Source: GCA-2687025 sp964473525 (GTDB taxonomy: Bacteria > Poribacteria > WGA-4E > GCA-2687025). From it: a stretch of 64,000 nt of DNA. The stretch spans positions 1-64,000 of the forward strand of contig CAYYPK010000030.1 of assembly GCA_964473525.1 (NCBI GenBank), given 5' to 3'. Shown piece after piece: positions 48,941-57,128 of the stretch. Position numbers and translations under genes: made by a program. The first letter of the stretch is position 1, and every line of letters starts with the position of its first letter. A model generated the notes under the pieces. That model saw only the letters and a list, made by a program, of their open reading frames with translations, was not told where the DNA came from and searched no databases.

Positions 48941-50367
48941 GCTACAACGTCGTCGTCATCAGCGTGGACACGTTCCGGGCGGACATGGGCGGCTCGGGCG
49001 GCAAGCTGAGTTTCGTCAACACGCCCAACGTAGATCGACTGCGGGACGAGAGCGTCTCGTTCACGCGCTGCTTCGGCGAGGGCGAGCCGACCATCCCGGT
49101 GAGGCGCTGCCTCTTCACGGGGAAGCGGTCGTATCCGTGGCGCTTCGACACGCCCAACGAGGGCTTGCAGCCCTCCGGCCACGGGTGGCACCCCATCCCT
49201 CACGAGATGGACACACTCGCCGAGGTACTCCACGACGCCGGATGGGCAACGGGCCTCGTTGCGGACACGTACCACATGTTCAAGCCGACGATGAACCTAA
49301 CCCGGGGTTTTCTATCCTGGCAGTTCATCCGAGGGCAGGAGAACGACGGGTTCCGCAGCGGCCCACTCGACGATATCGACCTCGCCCCGCACACGCCCGA
49401 CGGTGAGGATTCGGCCGAGCGGCATCCTACCCTCGCGCAGTACCTTCTCAACGCGCGCGGACGACGAAGCGAGGAGGATTGGCAGGCGGCGCAAGTGTTC
49501 CGCGCGTCCGCCGACTGGCTACGCGACAACCGCTCGAACAAGCCGTTCTTCCTGTGGGTCGACAGCTTTAGCCCGCACGAACTGTGGGATCCGCCGCGCG
49601 CATACGCAGACGCGTACTGCTCTCCCAAGCCGGGCGTGAAGGACGTCATCTTCCCTCAGGTGTTCGGCGGCGACTTCAGTCGAATGTCCGCGGATGAGAT
49701 CGAGCGATCCGCCGCGCTCTACTACGGCTTCGTCACCTTCGTGGACCGCTGGATCGGCCATCTGCTCTCAACGCTTGATGCCCTCGCCCTGTGGGACGAC
49801 ACGATCGTCGTCTTCGTGACGGATCACGGCACCGAAATCATGGACAAGGGCGCCTTCGGGAAAGGCCCGCGCCGCCTCCACCCCTATAACACGCAGATGA
49901 ACTGGTTCATCAGACACCCGGACGGCCCGCGCGGCGAGACGTGTGACGCTTGGACGCAGAACGACGACTTCTTCCCAACGGTGCTCAGTATGCTGGACGT
50001 CGCCGGCCCGGCGGGCGACGGCTACAACATGTGGCCCGTCGCCACGGGGCGAGAGCAACAACGTCGAGACCACGCCGTCACCGGGTGGGGACACGCGGCG
50101 TGTGTGCGGGACGGCCGATGGGCCATTCACTTCGACAACGTGACGAACGCCAGCGCTCTGGCCACGCCGCGCGCCTACGACCTCGCGGCCGACCCTGAAG
50201 AGACCACGGACGTAGCGGAACTGAACACCGGCGCAGTGGCGACGGCGCGCGACAGGCTGTCCGCGCGCGTTGGAGGGCTCCCAGCGAAGTTCCCACAGTA
50301 CACGCAGCGGGCGGCTGCTCGCAGCATGCGCACCCACAGACCGTTACATGCTCGGGAGGGCTCATGA
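48937..50367 (+). CDS. Sulfatase-fold (alkaline phosphatase superfamily) enzyme with Thr at the nucleophile site
   Basis: The 476-aa protein matches the sulfatase family: metal Asp in VISVDTFRADM (D11), the nucleophile region TIPVRRCLFTGKR, and late metal ligands in VFVTDHGTEI. In sulfatases this region reads (C/S)-x-P-x-R and the first residue becomes formylglycine. Here it is T52-I-P54-V-R56, so formylglycine cannot form. Thr is the nucleophile in phosphodiesterases and phosphonate enzymes of the same superfamily, so activity on phosphate esters, or a non-classical mechanism, is inferred. GTG start overlaps the SDR stop. No signal peptide. Confidence 0.85.
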   Translation: MSYNVVVISVDTFRADMGGSGGKLSFVNTPNVDRLRDESVSFTRCFGEGEPTIPVRRCLFTGKRSYPWRFDTPNEGLQPSGHGWHPIPHEMDTLAEVLHDAGWATGLVADTYHMFKPTMNLTRGFLSWQFIRGQENDGFRSGPLDDIDLAPHTPDGEDSAERHPTLAQYLLNARGRRSEEDWQAAQVFRASADWLRDNRSNKPFFLWVDSFSPHELWDPPRAYADAYCSPKPGVKDVIFPQVFGGDFSRMSADEIERSAALYYGFVTFVDRWIGHLLSTLDALALWDDTIVVFVTDHGTEIMDKGAFGKGPRRLHPYNTQMNWFIRHPDGPRGETCDAWTQNDDFFPTVLSMLDVAGPAGDGYNMWPVATGREQQRRDHAVTGWGHAACVRDGRWAIHFDNVTNASALATPRAYDLAADPEETTDVAELNTGAVATARDRLSARVGGLPAKFPQYTQRAAARSMRTHRPLHAREGS

Positions 50368-51914
50368 CAGCGTGCCACGCCGCATTCCTTGGGCTACGGC
50401 AGGAGATGTCCCGTTGGCTTGGCCAGAGTCGGCGCGTTGACGGGCCAGGGCCGAACGGTGGAGGCGAGGACGAAGCCAACTACTCGCTGGCGTGGTTCCC
50501 CCACTACCTGGTCACGGGTGAAGCCGGCGTCCCTGAACACTTCCGCGAGTTGCTCGACGCCCTCGCGGGATGGGTAGACCGCGAATGCCATCAGGGTTAC
50601 GAGGCAGAGGCGGAGGCGCATCACGGTACAGAGCCTTTCCTGCTGTTTCTTCCCCGGTACTTGGGTCTGTTCCCCGAAGACGCCACTGCTGTCCGCTTGC
50701 TCCTGGACGCCGCCCGTCACATCGGGAACTGGGGCGACGGCGTCCCGGACTGGTTCGACTACGACCGCAACTGTTTCCACCACTACCGCATCGGATCGCG
50801 CGTTGTGGGGTCCGACCCCGCGGAGGCGTATGAGGTGGCGGAGCACCTGCGCTTTGTCCACATCGCCCTGGCGGCTTACCGCGTCTCAGGCGACGCCCGC
50901 TACTTCGACTGGGCCGTGCGCTACGGCGCCGAGTGGGCGCGGCGGCTGCGCGAAGCGCCCGCGGGACCGCTGCCGGTCATGTGGACGCAGGACGGCGACG
51001 GGGTCTATCGGGACGAACGCTCCACGCGAGCGCAACGCGGGATGTCGGCCGCATCGCACCACGCCGACGGCGATCCCCTCGTTGGTGTCGAGGTGCTGCT
51101 AGCATCCGGCGCCATCTACGCATTGGGCGACCTGTACGCCCTCACGGGCGACGCCGCCTTGCACGACGCCGCTCGACGTATCGCGGAGCCCATGGTGTCG
51201 CAGCTCGGCGACCCGTACGTCGACCCAGGGGCGGCCGCCGTTGCGTACTATCGACTGGCGTTTGAGGACGAGACGCTCGACGAGTCCATCCGCGAGGAGA
51301 TAGGTGGGCTGCCGCCAGCGTCGGACGACGAGTTGGTCATGACCTTCCCGGAACGCCATCGACGGGTCGCGCGCGGCGTAGGCCGCAGGAACGACATGAT
51401 CCACTGGGGCCGCACGCGCGACGATGGCGCCATCTCGCCCGCGGACGACCCGTGCGCGGCCACGCTCGCCCTGGCGTACCAACTCACTGGCGACACATCC
51501 TACGCCGAGCGCGCGTTCGGACAGGCAAGGACGAAGCTGATGATGGCGCGCCGCGTGCTGCGCGGAGGCCGCGAACACGCCGACATGGGCGGCGCCGTCT
51601 GCTCCGTGGCGGCGGGACACGGGCGCAACTGGGGCATCGGGGCCGTCACCGGTTGCTACGGGCAGCTGTCGCTTGGAACGCGCGAGGCGATGGGTCGCGT
51701 CGCGCCATCCATCGACGTCGCTGACAGCGACGGCGCCGCGCGCATCCCGGAATCCGTGCTATCTCTCGTTCGACCCTCGACCTGCGGCGGCGGTCAGGCT
51801 CAGTTCCACAACGCCGGCGACGCGGCGACGGAGTTCGCGTGGCGGCCATCAGGGGACGACGAGTGGCGGCCCGCGCATCTACAGCCCGGCGAGACGAAGA
51901 ACGTCCTTCTCTAG
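50364..51914 (+). CDS. Unrecognised 516-aa helical-repeat protein in a glycan operon
   Basis: I cannot name the family. The protein has no signal peptide and contains several paired-helix units with similar endings, such as VSGDARYFDWAVRYGAEWA, TGDAALHDAARRIAEPMV and TGDTSYAERAFGQARTKL, and an early NYSLAWFPHYLVTGE. This repetition is typical of (alpha/alpha)6 barrels found in hydrolases and lyases. A small beta-like domain ends the protein. ATGA overlap with the preceding sulfatase-fold gene and a following arabinofuranosidase suggest a carbohydrate-active role. Confidence 0.8.
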   Translation: MTACHAAFLGLRQEMSRWLGQSRRVDGPGPNGGGEDEANYSLAWFPHYLVTGEAGVPEHFRELLDALAGWVDRECHQGYEAEAEAHHGTEPFLLFLPRYLGLFPEDATAVRLLLDAARHIGNWGDGVPDWFDYDRNCFHHYRIGSRVVGSDPAEAYEVAEHLRFVHIALAAYRVSGDARYFDWAVRYGAEWARRLREAPAGPLPVMWTQDGDGVYRDERSTRAQRGMSAASHHADGDPLVGVEVLLASGAIYALGDLYALTGDAALHDAARRIAEPMVSQLGDPYVDPGAAAVAYYRLAFEDETLDESIREEIGGLPPASDDELVMTFPERHRRVARGVGRRNDMIHWGRTRDDGAISPADDPCAATLALAYQLTGDTSYAERAFGQARTKLMMARRVLRGGREHADMGGAVCSVAAGHGRNWGIGAVTGCYGQLSLGTREAMGRVAPSIDVADSDGAARIPESVLSLVRPSTCGGGQAQFHNAGDAATEFAWRPSGDDEWRPAHLQPGETKNVLL

Positions 51915-51944
51915 AACACGGCACGACATTCGGGAGACCCGTCG

Positions 51945-53933
51945 ATGATGCCGCTAACCGTGGCTTGCCTCCTCGCCGCCAGCGCCGCTCCGAACACCGC
52001 GCGCATTGCGGTCGACGCGTCCGTGCGAGGGGAACCCGTCTCGCGCAGCTTGTTCGGCAAGTTCACCGAGCACCTTGGTCGGAACGTCTACCAGGGCATG
52101 TGGGCGCAGATCGTCCAGAACCCCGAATTCGCAAGGCCCGACCGCTTCGGCGACGCCGAGCAGACGGCACGCTTGCGCGAACGTGTCGCGACCGAGTTCA
52201 GCGCGCCAGAGCCCGAGACGCGGGGCGCGAACGCCCCGTTCTGGTGGGCCGATGGCGATGTCGGCGTCGACGCCACTTCCCACGCAGGGCGCGACACGCA
52301 GACGCTGACGGTTGGCGCCGGTGGCGGGACGCTCAGCACCGGTGTCTATCCGCCGCTGCACCGATGCCGCACGTTGCAGCTCACGCTGCGGTCCCGCGCC
52401 GCGGCGCCTGGGACCGCCCGTGTCGCCGTGGCGTCACTGGAGGGACACGTTGTCTGCGACGCCGAAATCGCGCTGCCTGTCGAGTGGGATGACACGACCG
52501 TGGAGCTCGCGGCGCCGGACGCGCTCGCCGATGAACCAGGCACGCCGTACCTGCTTACGTTCGATCTGCCCGCCGGCGCCAGGCTCGAGTTCGCCCGCGC
52601 GCTCCTGTTCCCATCGGACAATATGGACGGCTGGGAGCCCGAGGTTGTCGAGTACATGCGCGACGCCCGGTTGCCTATGCTGCGGTTCCCGGGTGGTAAC
52701 TTCGTGAGCGGCTATCACTGGGAAGACGGTGTCGGCCCGCTGGACAGCCGGCCAGTTCTGCCCAACCCCGCGTGGCACGGCGCTGAGTGGAACCACGTGG
52801 GCACGGACGAGTGGCTCCGTCTCTGCGAACTCACTGGCGCTGTCCCGCTCATCTGCAACAACGCCGGCGATGGCACGCCGGACGAAGCGCGCCGTTGGAT
52901 CGAATACTGCAACGGCGGCGCTGACACACCGATGGGTCGGGAGCGCGCGGAGAACGGCCGTGCCGAGCCGTGGAACGTACGCTACTGGGAGGTAGGCAAC
53001 GAGATATACGGCGGGTGGCAAATCGGGCACACCGACGCGGACGGCTACGCGGAGAGGTACGCGGAATTCATCCCCGTGATGCTGGACGCGGACCCAGACA
53101 TTGAACTCATCGCCAACGGCGACAACGCCGAGTGGAATCACGCTCTCGTCGAGCGGAACGGCGACAGTGTGCGCTCCATCTCCGTGCACTCGCTCCCCGG
53201 CAGCCAGATTCCGGCGGATTCCGACCCAGAGGCGGTGTACCTCGAGTTCATGGCGCACGCGGCGGGTTACGACGATCACCTGCGCGCGCTGGCCGCGCCA
53301 ATGGTCGACGCGGGACTGACACCCAACCTGGCGGTGACGGAACTCCAGGTTTTCACGAACAAGCCGACCTTACCGAACAACGCGTCGCTGACGGACGCTC
53401 TCTGGACGGCTGGCATCATCCACGCGTGCATCCGCAGCGGCATCGTGGAGATGATCACGCATTCGGCGATGCTGAATCACGGTGGCGGGCTTCGGAAGGA
53501 GCGTGGGGTCGTCTACACGAACCCGGTGTGGTGGACGACGCATCTCTATGGCGCGCAGGACGGGGTCGTCCCCTTGCACGCTGGTGTCGAGTGCGCCACG
53601 TTCACGAACGACGGCTCGTGGCTAGGCAAACGCCAGGGGGCCCCGTACCTGGACGTGATGGCTCTAGCCGCCGAGGACGACGCGGAACTGTCGCTGTTCG
53701 TCGTGAATCGGCACCCTCGCGCGGGCATCGAGACGTCCATCACGGTGCGCGGCGTGGATCCCGGCGCGCGGGTCGAGACCGATGTCCTGACGGGCGACAA
53801 CCCCATGGCACACAACCACATGGGTGACCGCGAGGCGGTAATCCCGGCACACTCTACCGCGTCGCTATCCGCTGACGGGCTAATGCACACCTTCCCGGCG
53901 CGGTCGCTCACGCGTGTGCGCTTCGTGAGGTAG
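51945..53933 (+). CDS. Alpha-L-arabinofuranosidase (GH51-like)
   Basis: The 662-aa protein matches GH51: RSLFGKFTEHLGRNVYQGMW near the N-terminus, LRFPGGNFVSGYHW, the acid/base Glu in YWEVGNEIYGGW (E353) and the nucleophile Glu in LAVTELQVF (E466). A beta-sandwich at residues about 85-215 is inserted before the barrel, as in long GH51 forms. The first 16 residues are weakly hydrophobic, so export is uncertain. It removes alpha-L-arabinofuranosyl groups from arabinan or arabinoxylan. Last gene of the operon. Confidence 0.92.
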   Translation: MMPLTVACLLAASAAPNTARIAVDASVRGEPVSRSLFGKFTEHLGRNVYQGMWAQIVQNPEFARPDRFGDAEQTARLRERVATEFSAPEPETRGANAPFWWADGDVGVDATSHAGRDTQTLTVGAGGGTLSTGVYPPLHRCRTLQLTLRSRAAAPGTARVAVASLEGHVVCDAEIALPVEWDDTTVELAAPDALADEPGTPYLLTFDLPAGARLEFARALLFPSDNMDGWEPEVVEYMRDARLPMLRFPGGNFVSGYHWEDGVGPLDSRPVLPNPAWHGAEWNHVGTDEWLRLCELTGAVPLICNNAGDGTPDEARRWIEYCNGGADTPMGRERAENGRAEPWNVRYWEVGNEIYGGWQIGHTDADGYAERYAEFIPVMLDADPDIELIANGDNAEWNHALVERNGDSVRSISVHSLPGSQIPADSDPEAVYLEFMAHAAGYDDHLRALAAPMVDAGLTPNLAVTELQVFTNKPTLPNNASLTDALWTAGIIHACIRSGIVEMITHSAMLNHGGGLRKERGVVYTNPVWWTTHLYGAQDGVVPLHAGVECATFTNDGSWLGKRQGAPYLDVMALAAEDDAELSLFVVNRHPRAGIETSITVRGVDPGARVETDVLTGDNPMAHNHMGDREAVIPAHSTASLSADGLMHTFPARSLTRVRFVR

Positions 53934-54078
53934 CGCGGCCAAACAGGTGAAACTGGAGCGCCTCGCCACGCGTGCAAGTCGGAAACGGGCCCGCAGCCTA
54001 CGTGGAACTGGCAAGCCGCCAGCGAGCAACTCGTCGACGCGCGATTCGTAGCGCGCCCGCTCAGCGGGCAATCGCCCC

Positions 54079-54107
54079 TTAATATCCTCCCGTGAACGCG
54101 ATAGACT
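54079..54107 (+). promoter_or_regulatory. Putative promoter of the DUF1552 gene
   Basis: TTAATA (54079-54084), 17-base spacer, TAGACT (54102-54107). Transcription would begin near 54114, which would put a GTG at 54115 at the very 5' end and favours the ATG at 54148. Confidence 0.42.
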
Positions 54108-54147
54108 TGGCACAGTGACCGTCGTGACCGAACCGGAGCGAGTTGGA

Positions 54148-55485
54148 ATGCCGATGACTAGACAGATCTCGCGTCGAACCATGTTGCGTGGGGTGGGCGT
54201 GGGACTGCTGCTGCCGTGGCTAGAAGCGATGACTCCGTTGGCGGCGTGGGGCAAGCAGTCGTCCGACGCGGGTCCACCGACGCGGATGGCATTTGTCTAC
54301 GTGCCCAACGGCAAGAACATGGCGGACTGGACTCCCGAGAAGGAAGGCGCCGGCTTCGACCTGCCCGCCATCCTCCAGCCGCTGGCCGCGCATCAAGACA
54401 AGCTTCTGGCGCTCACGGGTCTGACAGCCGACAAGGCGCGCGCCAATGGGGACGGAGGCGGAGACCACGCGCGAGCGATGGCGGCGTTCCTGACGGGCGC
54501 GCAGCCCCGTAAGACGGACGGCGCGAACATCCGCGCGGGCGTTTCCGTGGATCAGGTCGCGGCGGCGCAAATCGGTCATCTGACCCGTCTCTCGTCGCTC
54601 GAGCTCGGCTGTGAATCGGGCGCCATGGCGGGCAACTGCGACTCGGGCTATAGCTGCGCGTACGCGTCCACGATGTCGTGGCGCTCCAGCACGCAGCCGC
54701 TGCCCAAGGAAATCAACCCGAAGCTGGTCTTTGAGCGGCTGTTCGGGTCCGGGTCCGACGCCCAGCGCGTCGAACGCAGCGCGCGGCGTAAGAGCATCCT
54801 GGACTTCGTGCGAGACGACTCGAAGAGCCTCGCGCGTCGACTTGGCTCCCGCGACGTGGACAAGCTCGACGAGTACTTCTCCTCGGTGCGGGACATCGAG
54901 CAGCGGATGGCGCGCGCGGAGACGCTGCCGTCCGTGGTGGTTCCAGATGTCGAGGCGCCGGAAGGTCCGCCGGAGGAGTACGAAGAGCATATCCGGCTCA
55001 TGGGCGACATGCTCGTCCTCGCGTTCCAAGCAGATGTCACCCGCGTGGCGACATTCGTCGTGGCGAACGAAGGCAGCAACCGCCCTTACCCGTTCGTCGA
55101 CGTGCCCGAAGGGCATCACGACCTCTCGCACCACGGTAACGACGAGGCGAAGAAGGCGAAGATCAGCGACATCAACACCTTCCACACGCGGCAGTTCGCG
55201 TACCTGTTGGAGAAGATGGACTCCGTCTCCGAAGGCGACGGAACGCTGCTTGACAACTCCATGGTGGTCTACGGGAGCGGGAATTCCGACGGCAACCGCC
55301 ACAACCACGACGACCTCCCTATCCTGTTGGCGGGCGGCGGCGGCGGCTCGCTCGAAACAGGCCGGCACGTGCGGTACCCCGACGAAACGCCGCTCAACGA
55401 CCTGTGGTTGGCAATGCTCGACCGCATGGGTGTCGACGCCGCGAAACTGGGCGACAGCTCCGGCGTGCTCGCAGGCCTGAGTTAG
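54148..55485 (+). CDS. Tat-exported DUF1552 family protein
   Basis: The 445-aa protein starts with a Tat-like signal (SRRTMLRGVGVGLLLPWLEAM) and matches DUF1552: FVYVPNGKNMADWTPEKEG, the SVDQVAAAQIGHLTRLSSLELG segment and VVYGSGNSDGNRHNHDDLPILLAGG. DUF1552 belongs to the alkaline phosphatase-like DUF1501 group of unknown activity. In Planctomycetes and relatives it is paired with large DUF1588/DUF1592/DUF1595 cytochrome-type proteins; no such gene is next to it here. Likely periplasmic. Confidence 0.9.
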   Translation: MPMTRQISRRTMLRGVGVGLLLPWLEAMTPLAAWGKQSSDAGPPTRMAFVYVPNGKNMADWTPEKEGAGFDLPAILQPLAAHQDKLLALTGLTADKARANGDGGGDHARAMAAFLTGAQPRKTDGANIRAGVSVDQVAAAQIGHLTRLSSLELGCESGAMAGNCDSGYSCAYASTMSWRSSTQPLPKEINPKLVFERLFGSGSDAQRVERSARRKSILDFVRDDSKSLARRLGSRDVDKLDEYFSSVRDIEQRMARAETLPSVVVPDVEAPEGPPEEYEEHIRLMGDMLVLAFQADVTRVATFVVANEGSNRPYPFVDVPEGHHDLSHHGNDEAKKAKISDINTFHTRQFAYLLEKMDSVSEGDGTLLDNSMVVYGSGNSDGNRHNHDDLPILLAGGGGGSLETGRHVRYPDETPLNDLWLAMLDRMGVDAAKLGDSSGVLAGLS

Positions 55486-55494
55486 AGTGAGACG

Positions 55495-55526
55495 GGCGGC
55501 GCTGGGGCGTGTGTTGGGGCGCCGCC
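55495..55526 (+). terminator. Hairpin after the DUF1552 gene
   Basis: GGCGGCGC (55495-55502) and GCGCCGCC (55519-55526) form an 8-bp stem with a 16-base loop, ten bases after the stop. No U-tract. Confidence 0.45.
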
Positions 55527-55563
55527 GGACGCGGCCGCGCGCGCGGCTGTTGCTGAGTCGGCG

Positions 55564-55593
55564 TTGACTTTGCTTCAGCGCGATCACTACAAT
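55564..55593 (+). promoter_or_regulatory. RpoD-type promoter of the tRNA-Leu gene
   Basis: TTGACT (55564-55569), 18-base spacer, TACAAT (55588-55593), close to consensus. Transcription would begin about 19 bases before the mature tRNA. Confidence 0.75.
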
Positions 55594-55618
55594 ACTTCTG
55601 CTCGTTTCCCTTCTCTGT

Positions 55619-55705
55619 GCCGAGATGGTGGAATTGGTAGACGCGCTAGCCTCAGGAGCTAGTGGGCGAAAGCCCATGGGGGTTCGAGTCCCCCTCTCGG
55701 CACCA
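55619..55705 (+). tRNA. tRNA-Leu, anticodon CAG, with encoded CCA
   Basis: The acceptor arms GCCGAGA (55619-55625) and TCTCGGC (55695-55701) pair perfectly; A is the discriminator and CCA (55703-55705) is encoded. The anticodon loop CTCAGGA, closed by GCTAGC/GCTAGT, gives anticodon CAG (reads CUG). A long variable arm (GTGGGCGAAAGCCCAT) identifies a class II tRNA, and GGTTCGAGTC is the T loop. The length fits tRNA-Leu. Confidence 0.97.
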
Positions 55706-55781
55706 CACCTTCCCTTGCGACTGACCTCTACGATCAGCTGGCCGCGAGCGCCTTCATCTTGTCGCATGGACGCTTCGCCGG

Positions 55782-57128
55782 GTGAACTACTCTGACGCTC
55801 GTCGGTACCTCGATACGTACCTCAACTACGAGAAGGCGCCGCTGAACGCGCGCGTGCTGCGAGGGTTCAACCTGGCGCGCGTCGAGCGCGTGCTGGAGGC
55901 CGTGGGGTCGCCCCACCAGCGCGTGCCTGTCGTGCACATCGCTGGCACGAAGGGGAAGGGCTCCACGGCGACCTTCGTCTACCGTATTCTGCTCGCGGCC
56001 GGCTACCGAGCGGGGCTCTACACACAGCCGCACCTGGTGTCGCCACGCGAGCGTTTCCAGACGTGCGGCGGGTGCATCACACGAGCGCAGATGGCGGGTC
56101 TCCTGGAGCAACTCCAGCCCGCGTTCGACGAGCATCGCGAAAGCGAGTTGGGACGCCTCACCTTCTACGAAGTGTACACCGTGATGGCGTTCGCATACTT
56201 CGCGCAAGCGGCACTAGATGTCGCCGTGCTCGAGGTCGGCATGGGTGGCAGGCTGGACGCCACGAACGTCGTCGATCCAGTGGTGTCGGTGGTAACGCCC
56301 GTTGACATTGACCATGTAGATGCCTTGGGCAATACTCTTGAACAAATAGCTGGCGAGAAAGCGGGCATCATAAAGCCCGCGAAGCCTGTCGTCATGGGGC
56401 ATCAGCAGACTTCGGCCGAGGCGGTCATACGTCGCGCCGCGGCAGCCGTCGAGGCACCGCTCGTCGACGTGAGGGCGGAGATTGAGACGACCCGTGCTGG
56501 CGCGCGGCTAGACGCTGATGTTTGCAGTTTCCACGGACGTGATATCCGCCTCGGCGATGTTCGACTCCGCCTGGTCGGCGCCCATCAGACGCAGAACGCG
56601 GCTACTGCTATTGCGGTGGCCCGCCTCCTCCGCGACGCGGGGTGGTCGGTTCCCGGCCGAGCGATCCGCGACGGGCTGCAACAGGCGCGGATACACGGTC
56701 GTTTCCATGTTGTCCGCCTGCCGGACGGCAGGCGATGCGTCCTTGACGCGGCACACACACCCGCGTCTGGGGCGGCGCTGGCTCGTACGCTACGCGAAGC
56801 AACTAGTGGGGAACCCATTACCTTGATCGTCGGGATGTCCTCGGACAAGGATGCGGCGGGATTCGCGCAAGCGTTGGCGCCCGCGGCATCACATGTAGTC
56901 CTCACCCGCGCCGAGTCGAATCCGCGCGCGTTCGATCCTGAACACCTTGCCGCCCTGTTCTCTCCCCATTGTGAGTCACTATCCGTCGAGCAGTCGTTGC
57001 CCGCCGCCGTTGCGAACGCTCCAGGCGACACGGTCTGCGTGACGGGTTCCGTCTATATCGTTGGCGACGCCCTGCGCGATGTCGCGCCGGACGCGTACTC
57101 CGAATTCCGTCGTGAGGTTGGTTTATGA
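55782..57128 (+). CDS. folC: Folylpolyglutamate synthase / dihydrofolate synthase
   Basis: The 448-aa Mur-ligase-fold protein has the P-loop IAGTKGKGSTATF (53-65), the YTQPHLVSPRERF segment, GMGGRLDATNVV and HVDALGNTLEQIAGEKAGI. FolC joins glutamate to dihydropteroate or tetrahydrofolate in an ATP-driven reaction. GTG start. Its TGA overlaps the ATG of hppA (ATGA), so the two unrelated functions are translationally coupled. Confidence 0.93.
   Translation: MNYSDARRYLDTYLNYEKAPLNARVLRGFNLARVERVLEAVGSPHQRVPVVHIAGTKGKGSTATFVYRILLAAGYRAGLYTQPHLVSPRERFQTCGGCITRAQMAGLLEQLQPAFDEHRESELGRLTFYEVYTVMAFAYFAQAALDVAVLEVGMGGRLDATNVVDPVVSVVTPVDIDHVDALGNTLEQIAGEKAGIIKPAKPVVMGHQQTSAEAVIRRAAAAVEAPLVDVRAEIETTRAGARLDADVCSFHGRDIRLGDVRLRLVGAHQTQNAATAIAVARLLRDAGWSVPGRAIRDGLQQARIHGRFHVVRLPDGRRCVLDAAHTPASGAALARTLREATSGEPITLIVGMSSDKDAAGFAQALAPAASHVVLTRAESNPRAFDPEHLAALFSPHCESLSVEQSLPAAVANAPGDTVCVTGSVYIVGDALRDVAPDAYSEFRREVGL

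Noticed and set aside
54220..55767. A 515-codon open frame on the minus strand, extending over the tRNA region
   Set aside because: It is antisense to the DUF1552 gene and to the tRNA-Leu, has no recognisable domain, and lacks a good ribosome-binding site.
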